33,102 bases of DNA from Sulfurihydrogenibium sp. (GCF_028276765.1 NZ_JAPYVU010000019.1:1-33102); one strand, 5' to 3'. Counted from the stretch's first letter, positions 17,096 through 24,182 are shown. Numbers and translations: made by a program. The notes: generated by a model from the sequence alone, not told the origin.

Positions 17096-17620
17096 TTACT
17101 CCTCCAAGTCCTTTAGCCATGGTTCATATTCTAAAATCTGCTGGAAAGTATATGGACATATCTTTGGAAAGTCTTGCTCTGTTGGCAATCTGCCAAAATA
17201 TCTTTTAGCTAAATGATGGTTTTCCGGATATTTAAACCAAGTAATCATCTTTTTAATTGAGTCTTCCCATGCTTCTTGAATGCTTTCTTCAGCTTTTTTC
17301 TCTAAGGATGGATTCTTATCAAAAATCTTAATTAATCTATATCTTGAATTTAAGATACTTTTTATCCAGCCATTGCCCATTGTATTATTATCTCTGAAAT
17401 GTTCATATTTATATAAATGCTCCAAAACCACAGTCATAAAACTGATTGCGCTGCTAAGCTCGCTTCTTCCCATACTCTCAAGCTCCTCAATCACATTCTC
17501 CCAGTCTACTAAGTCAAAATCTTTATTTTTGAGAAGTTGTACATTTTCTGTTATCCATTTGTAAAAGTCTTTTTCGTATAATGATTTTAGCTCTTCTTTA
17601 CTAATAATTTTCGTAATCAT
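17096..17620 (-). CDS. DUF29 family protein, paralogue b
   Basis: 174 residues from the ATG at 17620, preceded by AGAGGAGTAATA; the longer in-frame start 27 nt upstream is less likely. It has the same core as its neighbours (LVDWENVIEELESMGRSELSSAISFMTVVLEHLYKYEHFRDN) and ends YTFQQILEYEPWLKDLEE. The middle part (INSRYRLIKIFDKNPSLEKKAEE) is the most diverged of the three copies. The stop is 2 nt from the start of paralogue a, so translation is probably coupled. Function unknown. Confidence 0.88.
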   Translation of the reverse strand: MITKIISKEELKSLYEKDFYKWITENVQLLKNKDFDLVDWENVIEELESMGRSELSSAISFMTVVLEHLYKYEHFRDNNTMGNGWIKSILNSRYRLIKIFDKNPSLEKKAEESIQEAWEDSIKKMITWFKYPENHHLAKRYFGRLPTEQDFPKICPYTFQQILEYEPWLKDLEE

Positions 17621-17622
17621 TA

Positions 17623-18144
17623 TTACTCCTCTAAGTTCTTTTTCCATGGCTTATAATTTAAAATATCATCAAACAAATAAGGACATCTTTCCGGAAAGTT
17701 TTTTTCGGTAGGTAATTTGCCAAAGTGTTTTTTGGCTAATTTTTCATTCACTGGTTTTTCAAACCATCTAATAAGTCTTCTAACCGCATTTTTCCATGCT
17801 ATATCTATTTCTTCTAAAGCTTTTCTTTTTAACGAAGGGCTATCATTGAATAACCATTCTAATTCGGTTCTGGCATTATCTATACTATCAATCCAGCTAT
17901 CTCCCATCGTTCCACTTTCTCTAAAATGCTCATACTTATAAAGATGTTCTAAAATTATAGTCATGAAACTAATTACACTTCTAAGCTCGCTTCTTCCCAT
18001 ACTCTCAAGCTCCTCGATAACATGCTCCCAGTCTACTAAGTTAAACTCTTTATTTTTTAATAATTCTACATTTTCCATTATCCATTGGTAAAAATCTTTA
18101 TTGTATAATTGCTTTAAATCTTGTAAATCCTTAGCTGCCTTCAT
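17623..18144 (-). CDS. DUF29 family protein, paralogue c
   Basis: 173 residues. The ATG lies inside the end of glmU (14-nt overlap), with GGTGATGGAAA just upstream. The sequence LYNKDFYQWIMENVELLKNKEFNLVDWEHVIEELESMGRSEL is nearly identical to paralogue a. The C-terminus (FPERCPYLFDDILNYKPWKKNLEE) is distinct. First of three tandem DUF29 genes with 2-nt gaps, all inside an envelope-biogenesis operon. No function is recognised; the strong conservation of the EELESMGRSE core suggests a shared binding surface. Confidence 0.88.
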   Translation of the reverse strand: MKAAKDLQDLKQLYNKDFYQWIMENVELLKNKEFNLVDWEHVIEELESMGRSELRSVISFMTIILEHLYKYEHFRESGTMGDSWIDSIDNARTELEWLFNDSPSLKRKALEEIDIAWKNAVRRLIRWFEKPVNEKLAKKHFGKLPTEKNFPERCPYLFDDILNYKPWKKNLEE

Positions 18145-19597
18145 TTTCCATCACCTTCTTTTTTCTCTTTTCAGCATAGTTTTCTATAATTTTTTGCTGA
18201 TTTCTTTCAATTGCAAGGGCTTTATCCGGAACGTCTTTTGTTATTACTGAGCCAGAACCTGTGACCGCTTCTTCTCCAATCACAATCGGAGCAACAAGCA
18301 TCGTATCACTACCTATAAAAGCTCTGTCTTTTATAATAGTTTTATGCTTTCTAAATCCGTCATAATTGCATGTAATTGTTCCTGCTCCTATGTTTACATC
18401 TTTACCAATTTCAGCATCTCCTAAGTAGCTTAGATGTCTTGCATTTGTTCTTTCTCCAATAATAGAGTTCTTAACTTCAACAAAGTTTCCTATTACTGCT
18501 GATTCTTTGATGACTGCATTATTCCTTATTCTTGCAAATGGTCCTATTACGGCGTTATCTTCAATTATAGAATCTTCTATGTAGCTGTTTGCAAGTATTT
18601 TGACATTTTTACCTATTTTAGAATTTTTTATGATACAGTTAGGCTCTATTATCGTTCCTTCATCGATAGAAGTTTCTCCTGATAAGAAGCAGTTTTGATA
18701 TATTTCTACGTCTCTTGATAAGTTTACATCAAATTCTATCCACGTACTTTCTGGTTGATGGAAAGTTATACCATTTAAAGCCCAAAATGTAATATATCGT
18801 TGCTTCAAAATGTTTTCTACTCCTGCAAGCTGCAATCTATCGTTTACATTTAGTATTTCTGTATAGTCTGGAATTTCTAAAGCATAAATATATTTTTCCT
18901 CTTGTCTTAAAATCTCTATTACATCGGTTAGATAGTATTCTTTTTGTGCGTTATTGTTTTCTAATTTTTCAAGTGCATTATATAGGTAAGGAGCATAAAA
19001 TAAGTATATTCCAGAGTTTACTTCGTTTATATTTTTTTCTTGTGGTGTTGCGTCCTTTTCCTCAACAATTTTTATAACTCTATGACTGCCGTCTTTTATA
19101 ACCCTTCCATAACCGTACGGATTTGGAACTCTTGCTGTAATCATAACCCCTGCTATGCTTTTATTTCTGTAGCCTTTGTATGTTTCTAAATTTGCTCCTT
19201 CGTATCTTATCAATGCTTTAAAGTATTCTCTTGCATTTTTTAGAGTTTCTCCCCCAATAAGCGGAGTATCTCCATTTATGATTAAAACATAGCCATCAAA
19301 ATCTTTAAAATACTCTCTTGCGGTCAAGACTGCATGTCCGGTTCCAAGCTGCTGCTCTTGATAGACAAATTTACATCCATCACAGTTTAACTCTTTTATT
19401 ACTTCTTCTTTTTTATGTCCAACTACAAAAACGATCTCGTCTGGTTTTATCCATGATACCGCATATTTTACATACCAAATCATCGGCTTTCCGAGTATTT
19501 TGTGCAAAACCTTTGGCTTTTCTGATTTAAATCTTGTTCCTTTTCCAGCTGCAAGAATTATTGCTATTAATGGAAAGTCTTTAGCAGTATCTTTCAT
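18131..19597 (-). CDS. glmU: Bifunctional GlmU: GlcN-1-P acetyltransferase / GlcNAc-1-P uridyltransferase
   Basis: 488 residues, slightly longer than the ~456 typical. The N-terminal uridyltransferase has LAAGKGTRFKSEKPKVLHKI (15-34), QEQQLGTGHAV and INGDTPLIGG. The C-terminal left-handed beta-helix (about 270-460) carries ARHLSYLGDAEIG, NIGAGTITCNYDGFRKHKT and GSGSVITKDVP, with the acetyl-transfer residues expected in this stretch. It makes UDP-GlcNAc for peptidoglycan and for LpxA-dependent lipid A synthesis (lpxA is at 25758). AGAGG lies 7 nt upstream of the ATG. First gene of a leftward operon with three DUF29 genes, a PpiC chaperone and yraN. Confidence 0.97.
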   Translation of the reverse strand: MKDTAKDFPLIAIILAAGKGTRFKSEKPKVLHKILGKPMIWYVKYAVSWIKPDEIVFVVGHKKEEVIKELNCDGCKFVYQEQQLGTGHAVLTAREYFKDFDGYVLIINGDTPLIGGETLKNAREYFKALIRYEGANLETYKGYRNKSIAGVMITARVPNPYGYGRVIKDGSHRVIKIVEEKDATPQEKNINEVNSGIYLFYAPYLYNALEKLENNNAQKEYYLTDVIEILRQEEKYIYALEIPDYTEILNVNDRLQLAGVENILKQRYITFWALNGITFHQPESTWIEFDVNLSRDVEIYQNCFLSGETSIDEGTIIEPNCIIKNSKIGKNVKILANSYIEDSIIEDNAVIGPFARIRNNAVIKESAVIGNFVEVKNSIIGERTNARHLSYLGDAEIGKDVNIGAGTITCNYDGFRKHKTIIKDRAFIGSDTMLVAPIVIGEEAVTGSGSVITKDVPDKALAIERNQQKIIENYAEKRKKKVMENEGS

Positions 19598-19671
19598 GTT
19601 GTTAACCTCTTAATGATTTATTCCTTTGATTTAAATTTTAGCATAAAGCAAGCCAACAAGGAGATAATTCT

Positions 19672-19810
19672 AAAAATCCACACTGTCATTCTGCAGCCGA
19701 CGAAGAGTCTCGTAATTTTCTTTTCAAGTCAAAAAATCAAAAAACGAGATCCTTCGACCTTACAGCCTCGGAATGACAAGGAAAGGTAAACTTACTGGAA
19801 TTTTGGAACA
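19672..19810. repeat. MITE-like dispersed hairpin element, copy 5a
   Basis: Has the edge AAAATCCACACTGTCATTC and left arm GCAGCCGACGAAGAGTCTC. The centre is AT-rich. The right arm GAGATCCTTCGACC ... CGGAATGACA is followed by GGAAAGGTAAACTTAC and the end TTTTGGAACA (19801-19810). It is in tandem with copy 5b. Confidence 0.8.
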
Positions 19811-19828
19811 CTCTCAATTTCTGCTGAA

Positions 19829-19967
19829 ACTGTTCCAAAAACCCAAATCGTCATTCTGAGCGAAGCGAAGAATCTCATGTTTTTCTTTTTAAATCAAAAA
19901 AGAGATCCTTTGGACTTCGGTCACAGGATAAAGAGGAAAGGTAAATTTACAAAAATTTTGGAACAGT
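19829..19967. repeat. MITE-like element, copy 5b, with perfect 12-bp terminal inverted repeats
   Basis: ACTGTTCCAAAA (19829-19840) and TTTTGGAACAGT (19956-19967) are exact reverse complements bounding a 139-bp unit. Inside are the usual arms TCATTCTGAGCGAAGCG ... and GAGATCCTTTGGACTTCGG ... ACAGGAT. This is the best-preserved copy in the window and defines the ends of the family. No coding capacity. Confidence 0.85.
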
Positions 19968-19980
19968 CTCCAATTTCTGC

Positions 19981-20009
19981 TTGACATATAGAAAATTTTT
20001 TTGTATATT
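19981..20009 (+). promoter_or_regulatory. Promoter-like pair at the start of leader module B
   Basis: TTGACA (19981-19986), 17 nt, TATATT (20004-20009). Counterpart of 12770-12797. It would transcribe the noncoding module toward array 3. Confidence 0.55.
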
Positions 20010-20380
20010 TATATTAGCTTTCTAATTTTTAATTTTGTAACTGAACCTTGGCAATTGAATAGGTTAGCCCGCACAAGCTTATTTTACGTGAAAAAGTGAG
20101 ACGTGAGAAGGGAGACGTTAGAAATTGGTTTATCAATATCTTAATGATTTTTATTTGACTCATTGATGGTTTGGTGAGATGACTTAACAGTCAGTAAAGC
20201 TAAGGTATTGGTAATGTGATTTTATTTTATGATGTTTGATTTAAGCTTGTGTAGTGATGACTTAAAAGGGATTTTTTGAAGAGTAGTTGTAAGTGTTTGA
20301 TGAATTTGACTTTTTGATTTTAAAATTTTTAGTATTTAAATTTTTGAAAATTTGTAATTTTTTATTTTAGAATTTTTTGA

Positions 20381-20525
20381 GATCGGGAAGTTAAGGAGTG
20401 ATATTTGCAGCGAGCTTCTGAGTTTGTGGTTTTCAGCGGTTGGCTTGTGATGGGATGTTAAAGGATAAAATATAATAATATATTTTCTGTATATCGAGGT
20501 TTGCTGCAAAAAACTTCAACTTGCA
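20381..20525 (+). ncRNA. Candidate structured RNA or regulatory block in leader B
   Basis: Second copy of the block at 13154-13298. The same complementary segments (GAAGTT/AACTTC, TTTGCAGC/GCTGCAAA and the AAAATATA hairpin) are all intact, and only a few scattered substitutions are seen (for example TTAAGGAG for TTAAAGAG, GCGAGC for GCGGGC), none in those stems. Confidence 0.35.
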
Positions 20526-20549
20526 GGTTTTTTAAAAGTTTGGTATAAT
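20521..20549 (+). promoter_or_regulatory. Leader promoter of CRISPR array 3
   Basis: TTGCAG (20521-20526), 17 nt, TATAAT (20544-20549). Repeat 1 begins 64 nt beyond the -10 box, as in array 2. Confidence 0.65.
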
Positions 20550-20970
20550 GATTATCAGAATATTGATAGAGTAAGTTAAAAGCGATTTTAATTTTGAGTT
20601 AAAAGTTAACGGGTTACATCTGAACCGTGTGGGTTATAAAGAGTGGATATAGGTATAAAGCAGAGCATTGGTTTAGGAGTTACATCTGAACCGTGTGGGT
20701 TATAAAGTTAAATCATAGATTAGATTCCAGAGAACTATTGGGAGTTACATCTGAACCGTGTGGGTTATAAAGAGGGCGGTAAACCACCCTCGGGTTCAAC
20801 CTTTTCTCCGTTACATCTGAACCGTGTGGGTTATAAAGAATCTACTAAATATAAACTCAACCAAACTTTCTTTTAGTTACATCTGAACCGTGTGGGTTAT
20901 AAAGAATCATTTCTAATAGTCTTTCCATCTTGCTCCTCCTGTTACATCTGAACCGTGTGGGTTATAAAGC

Positions 20971-20999
20971 TTGACAAATTAAAAATACAAATGTATAAT
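20971..20999 (+). promoter_or_regulatory. Exact consensus sigma-70 promoter within a CRISPR spacer
   Basis: The spacer 20970-21005 contains TTGACA (20971-20976), exactly 17 nt, and TATAAT (20994-20999), in the direction of array transcription. It was presumably captured from an invader's promoter. It could start an internal array transcript covering the 16 downstream repeats. Confidence 0.6.
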
Positions 21000-21626
21000 A
21001 TAAATGTTACATCTGAACCGTGTGGGTTATAAAGAAAATTAAGAATGTAATCTCTAAGCAACTCCTTAAAGTTACATCTGAACCGTGTGGGTTATAAAGT
21101 TCAAACCAAGAAACGGAGAGTTTTACGAACAAGTAGGTTACATCTGAACCGTGTGGGTTATAAAGGCTTTTTTTGTTTTCTTCTACTTCGTCTAAGAAAT
21201 CGTTACATCTGAACCGTGTGGGTTATAAAGTCAAATTTTGCATCGGAGTATGATGAAGAGTTAAAACAGTTACATCTGAACCGTGTGGGTTATAAAGTCT
21301 TTAAACTTGCTACAGGTTCCAGAGTAAGGAAGTGTTACATCTGAACCGTGTGGGTTATAAAGTTATTTTTCTTACCAAATCATTTAATACTTGCTTATCT
21401 GTTACATCTGAACCGTGTGGGTTATAAAGCTTTTCAGATATTTTATGTCTACTCCGTTCTGTTCTGTTACATCTGAACCGTGTGGGTTATAAAGAAAAGT
21501 ACCAGTAGAGCTTCTAAACTCTACTGAAGCGTTCCATCTGAACCGTGTGGGTTATAAAGTTCGTATAAATCCATAATCATTTCTCTTACCTCCTAAAGTT
21601 CCATCTGAACCGTGTGGGTTATAAAG

Positions 21627-21886
21627 CGTAATTCTCCTTTATCTATTTTTTTAACACAAACAGTTACATCTGAACCGTGTGGGTTATAAAGTTCTTACAG
21701 CGATTAAACCAACGAGAGCACCAACAAGTTACATCTGAACCGTGTGGGTTATAAAGCGTAATTCTCCTTTATCTATTTTTTTAACACAAACAGTTACATC
21801 TGAACCGTGTGGGTTATAAAGTTCTTACAGCGATTAAACCAACGAGAGCACCAACAAGTTACATCTGAACCGTGTGGGTTAGAAAG
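21627..21886 (+). repeat. 130-bp tandem duplication inside array 3
   Basis: Spacer CGTAATTCTCC... (21627-21662), its repeat, spacer TTCTTACAGCG... (21692-21727) and the next repeat recur at once from 21757. The only difference noticed is GGTTAGAAAG versus GGTTATAAAG in the last repeat. Both spacers are therefore present twice. Confidence 0.95.
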
Positions 21887-22014
21887 ATTGACGAATATAT
21901 TTTTACGTCAATATCGGGAGAGTGGTTACATCTGAACTGTGTGGGTTATAAAGTCAAGGAGAGGGAGGTAGTAGCATTCCTGGTAATATGTTCCATCTGA
22001 ACCGTGTGGGTTAT

Positions 22015-22053
22015 GTAAGAGGTGAAACGTGAGACGTGAGATGTGAGACGTTT
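22015..22053 (+). repeat. Array 3 trailer with GTGAG heptad repeat
   Basis: After the broken last repeat: GTAAGAGGTGAA, then heptads ACGTGAG, ACGTGAG, ATGTGAG and ACGTT. Similar heptads occur at 1369-1386 and in both leader modules (near 12868 and 20087). Confidence 0.75.
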
Positions 22054-22118
22054 TAAAAGAATGATAATGGTTTAAATTTATTCTACGTTTTACGTACATA
22101 GTTCACGTATTATGTTTA

Positions 22119-22144
22119 AGTTCTGAACCGTGTAGATTAAAAAG
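22119..22144 (+). repeat. Decayed solitary CRISPR repeat
   Basis: AGTTCTGAACCGTGTAG then ATTAAAAAG resembles the array 1/3 repeat with four bases missing near the start and two substitutions. It lies ~105 bp beyond the end of array 3. I see nothing else definite in 22145-22320. Confidence 0.5.
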
Positions 22145-22325
22145 TCATCTTAATCACGCCAATTAATAATCACATGCTTTGGAACGAAAAATTAGAAATT
22201 TTTACAAAATTCAAAAAAGAGATTTTCCGAACTTGTTTCTTATAATAACAGTTAATAACCGATTTATAAATGACAGATTTTAGAAATTAGCTTTGATTTA
22301 AAAGATTGGTTTGAAATATTAGAAA

Positions 22326-22344
22326 ACCCGGGATAGACCCGGGT
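22326..22344 (-). terminator. Intrinsic terminator of the cold-shock genes
   Basis: ACCCGGG and CCCGGGT form a 7-bp GC-rich stem with a 5-nt loop. On the minus strand the stem is followed by TTTTCTAAT. It lies 9 nt past the stop of the second csp gene. Confidence 0.85.
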
Positions 22345-22352
22345 GTATTTGA

Positions 22353-22559
22353 TTAAAGTTTTTCTACTTTATCAGCTCTTGGACCTTTTGTATCTTGAAC
22401 GATTTCAAATCTAACTTTTTGACCTTCTTCTAAGTTCTTAAATCCAGAGCCTTGGATAGCTGAAAAGTGTACAAATATGTCTTGCCCATTGTCATCTCTT
22501 GTAATAAAACCATAACCTTTTTTCGTGTCAAACCATTTTACTGTTCCTGTTACTGCCAT
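22353..22559 (-). CDS. Cold-shock domain protein, copy 2
   Basis: 68 residues, a single OB-fold cold-shock domain. RNP1 is KKGYGFI and RNP2 is DIFVHFSAI. It begins [11 protein letters not shown]. It binds single-stranded RNA/DNA and acts as an RNA chaperone. It lies 21 nt downstream of the other csp gene with an AGGAGG site before its ATG, so the pair forms one operon ending in the terminator at 22326-22344. It differs from its neighbour at about a quarter of positions. Confidence 0.97.
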   Translation of the reverse strand: MAVTGTVKWFDTKKGYGFITRDDNGQDIFVHFSAIQGSGFKNLEEGQKVRFEIVQDTKGPRADKVEKL

Positions 22560-22580
22560 TTCTAACTTCCTCCTTTTTCC

Positions 22581-22787
22581 TTAAACTTTCACTACGTTTA
22601 CTGCCTTCGGGCCTTTTTCGTCCTGAGCAATTTCAAACTCTACTTTTTGACCTTCTTCAAGAGTTTTAAATCCTCTTGACTGAATCGCTGAAAAATGAAC
22701 GAAAACGTCCCCTTGACCATCATCTCTTGTGATGAAGCCAAATCCTTTCTTTGAGTTGAACCACTTAACTGTACCTGTGATACGCAC
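22581..22787 (-). CDS. Cold-shock domain protein, copy 1
   Basis: 68 residues. RNP1 is KKGFGFI and RNP2 is DVFVHFSAI. It begins [11 protein letters not shown]. First gene of the csp pair. A TTGGAGG box precedes the ATG. It is preceded by a ~155-nt untranslated leader with a long inverted repeat, as expected for post-transcriptionally regulated csp genes. Confidence 0.97.
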   Translation of the reverse strand: MRITGTVKWFNSKKGFGFITRDDGQGDVFVHFSAIQSRGFKTLEEGQKVEFEIAQDEKGPKAVNVVKV

Positions 22788-22826
22788 GACTATAATACCT
22801 CCAAAAAAAATAATAAATTTACCTCT

Positions 22827-22936
22827 AACAGAAGAGGTTTAAAGAAACACTTTGGATTTTTTGGGACCTGAAGAGATTTTTTGATGTGTTACTTCCTTCC
22901 CCTGACTTTGCAGTACTTCTTTAAACGTCTTCTGTT
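22827..22936 (-). promoter_or_regulatory. csp 5' UTR long-range inverted repeat (possible RNA thermoswitch)
   Basis: Bases 22827-22846 (AACAGAAGAGGTTTAAAGAA) and 22917-22936 (TTCTTTAAACGTCTTCTGTT) are complementary at 19 of 20 positions, plus one further outer pair, enclosing ~70 nt. The arm nearer the gene can instead form a local hairpin (minus strand CCTCT-TCTGTT-AGAGG) just upstream of the ribosome site. The two folds exclude each other. Switching with temperature is inference. Confidence 0.5.
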
Positions 22937-22949
22937 ATTTTGTTCTTAT

Positions 22950-22978
22950 AGTATGAACTATTTTTTAAATAAAGTCAA
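22950..22978 (-). promoter_or_regulatory. Promoter of the csp operon
   Basis: On the minus strand TTGACT (22978-22973), 17 nt, CATACT (22955-22950). Transcription would start near 22943, giving a ~155-nt 5' UTR that begins just before the long inverted repeat. Confidence 0.5.
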
Positions 22979-23080
22979 GCAATGGATGCATCTTTTTTGT
23001 GCATATTTCCGAACTTACAATATTGCCGAAACGACAAATTTGTTATATCATTAAGATGAATAATATTTGAGGTGATGAAG

Positions 23081-24046
23081 ATGGAAATTTCATATCTTAG
23101 AATATCAGTCACAGATAAATGTAATCTTAAATGTTTTTACTGTAGACCAGATAATCAGGAATTCATTCCCCATGAAGAAATATTGAGGTATGAAGAAATA
23201 GCAAGACTTGTAAAAGCAATGACAAAATACGGATTAAGAAAAGTCAGAATTACAGGCGGAGAGCCGTTGGTAAGACCGCAGATAGAGAACTTAGTTAAGC
23301 TAATTAGAGAAATCCCTGAAATAGAAAATATAGGAATGACAACAAATGCTATAACTCTAAAACATCATGCAGAAAAGCTTAAAGAAGCAGGCTTAGATAG
23401 ATTGAATATAAGCATAGACAGTCTAAAACCAGAGTTGTTTTATCAGATAACTAAAGGTAGATTGGAAGATGTTTTGGAAGGGATAAGGATCAGCAAAAAA
23501 CTTGGGTTTGACCCAATCAAAGTTAATGCAGTAATAATAAAAGGTTTAAACGAAGATGAAGCTTTAGATTTTGTAAAATTTGCAATAGATTACGGCGTTG
23601 AAGTAAGATTTATTGAAATGATGCCAATCGGTCAGGGTTATATAAAATGGGATGAAGAAATGGTTAAACCATTAGACCAAGTTAGAGAAAAGATTGAAGA
23701 AAAGTATGGAATGTTAACTCCTTCAACGTCTATAGGCAGTGGTGCAGCAAGGGTTTATGAAATACCAAAATTAGGTGTGAAGGTTGGTTTTATTACTCCT
23801 ATCTCAAATCCTTTCTGTGATGGATGCTCTAAATTGAGACTCACAGCAGAAGGAAAGATAAAACTTTGTTTGAGAACAGATGAAGAACTATCAGTTAAAG
23901 AAGTGTTAAGATATGGAACCGATGAAGATTTAGATGAGTTTTTAAGAAAAGTTTTAATAGCTAAGGAAATTTCAAATCTAAAGATTCAAAAATCAAATTA
24001 TGCTTTTTCAGACTGTGTAAGGGTTATGACGAGCATTGGCGGTTAG
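23081..24046 (+). CDS. moaA: GTP 3',8-cyclase MoaA
   Basis: 321 residues from the ATG at 23081, chosen because GAGGTGAT lies 5-8 nt upstream; the in-frame GTG/ATG at 23072/23075 fall on that box. A radical-SAM cluster is ligated by C14-x3-C18-x2-C21 (DKCNLKCFYC). The C-terminal second [4Fe-4S] ligands are C246, C249 and C263 (FCDGCSKLRLTAEGKIKLC). RITGGEPLVR and the C-terminal GG tail are typical. It carries out the first step of molybdenum/tungsten cofactor synthesis from GTP. No other moa gene is in the window. It is followed at 40 nt by a small membrane ORF and thiE. Confidence 0.97.
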   Translation: MEISYLRISVTDKCNLKCFYCRPDNQEFIPHEEILRYEEIARLVKAMTKYGLRKVRITGGEPLVRPQIENLVKLIREIPEIENIGMTTNAITLKHHAEKLKEAGLDRLNISIDSLKPELFYQITKGRLEDVLEGIRISKKLGFDPIKVNAVIIKGLNEDEALDFVKFAIDYGVEVRFIEMMPIGQGYIKWDEEMVKPLDQVREKIEEKYGMLTPSTSIGSGAARVYEIPKLGVKVGFITPISNPFCDGCSKLRLTAEGKIKLCLRTDEELSVKEVLRYGTDEDLDEFLRKVLIAKEISNLKIQKSNYAFSDCVRVMTSIGG

Positions 24047-24086
24047 TATGTTAAAATAGTATTAATCTGTCTTGGAGGTCAATGCT

Positions 24087-24182
24087 ATGGATGTTGGAAC
24101 TTGGTTTCCAATATTAATTCTTGGAATGGTTATTTTTACTTTTATACTATTTGGAATTTTTGTATACTTAGATAGGGACTAA
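24087..24182 (+). CDS. 31-residue single-span membrane peptide
   Basis: ATG at 24087, preceded by a strong TTGGAGG box 8 nt upstream. The frame encodes MDVGTWFPILILGMVIF, continues as a hydrophobic helix and ends FVYLDRD. The stop TAA overlaps the next ATG (TAATG), so its translation is coupled to the ThiE/TenI-like gene. The size and shape resemble accessory peptides of membrane complexes, but I do not recognise a family. The ribosome site and coupling make it a likely real gene. Confidence 0.6.
   Translation: MDVGTWFPILILGMVIFTFILFGIFVYLDRD

Larger units (their letters stand above)
19971..20612 (+). other. CRISPR leader module B, upstream of array 3
   Basis: About 640 bp of noncoding DNA matching module A (12760-13385) almost throughout, in the same orientation toward an array. 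The conserved order is TTGACA/TATATT, TTGGCAATTGAATAGG, ACAAGCTTATTTTACGTGA with heptads, CAGTCAGTAAAGCTAAGG, the near-invariant block (20381-20525), the TATAAT box and TTTTGAGTTAAAAGTTAACGG ending at repeat 1. The last ~55 bp between TATAAT and TTTTGAG differ from A (no TTGGCAATTGAATAAG here). Confidence 0.85.
20613..22014 (+). CRISPR. CRISPR array 3 (22 repeats, 21 spacers)
   Basis: A 29-nt repeat beginning GTTACATCTG and ending GGGTTATAAAG runs from 20613 in steps of 65-67 nt; spacers are 36-38 nt. The final repeats carry changes: GGTTAGAAAG at 21858, AACTGTG at 21925, and a break after GGGTTAT at 21990. Repeats at 21531, 21598 and 21990 have GTTCC as in array 1; the rest have GTTAC. Two repeat-spacer units are duplicated in tandem (21627-21756 = 21757-21886 apart from one base in the last repeat). 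The leader is to the left (module B). No cas genes are nearby, so subtype is not assigned. Confidence 0.99.

Noticed and set aside
20773-20809. tRNA T-loop-like GGGTTCAACC
   Set aside because: It is part of a 37-nt CRISPR spacer with no surrounding cloverleaf. No tRNA was found anywhere in the window.
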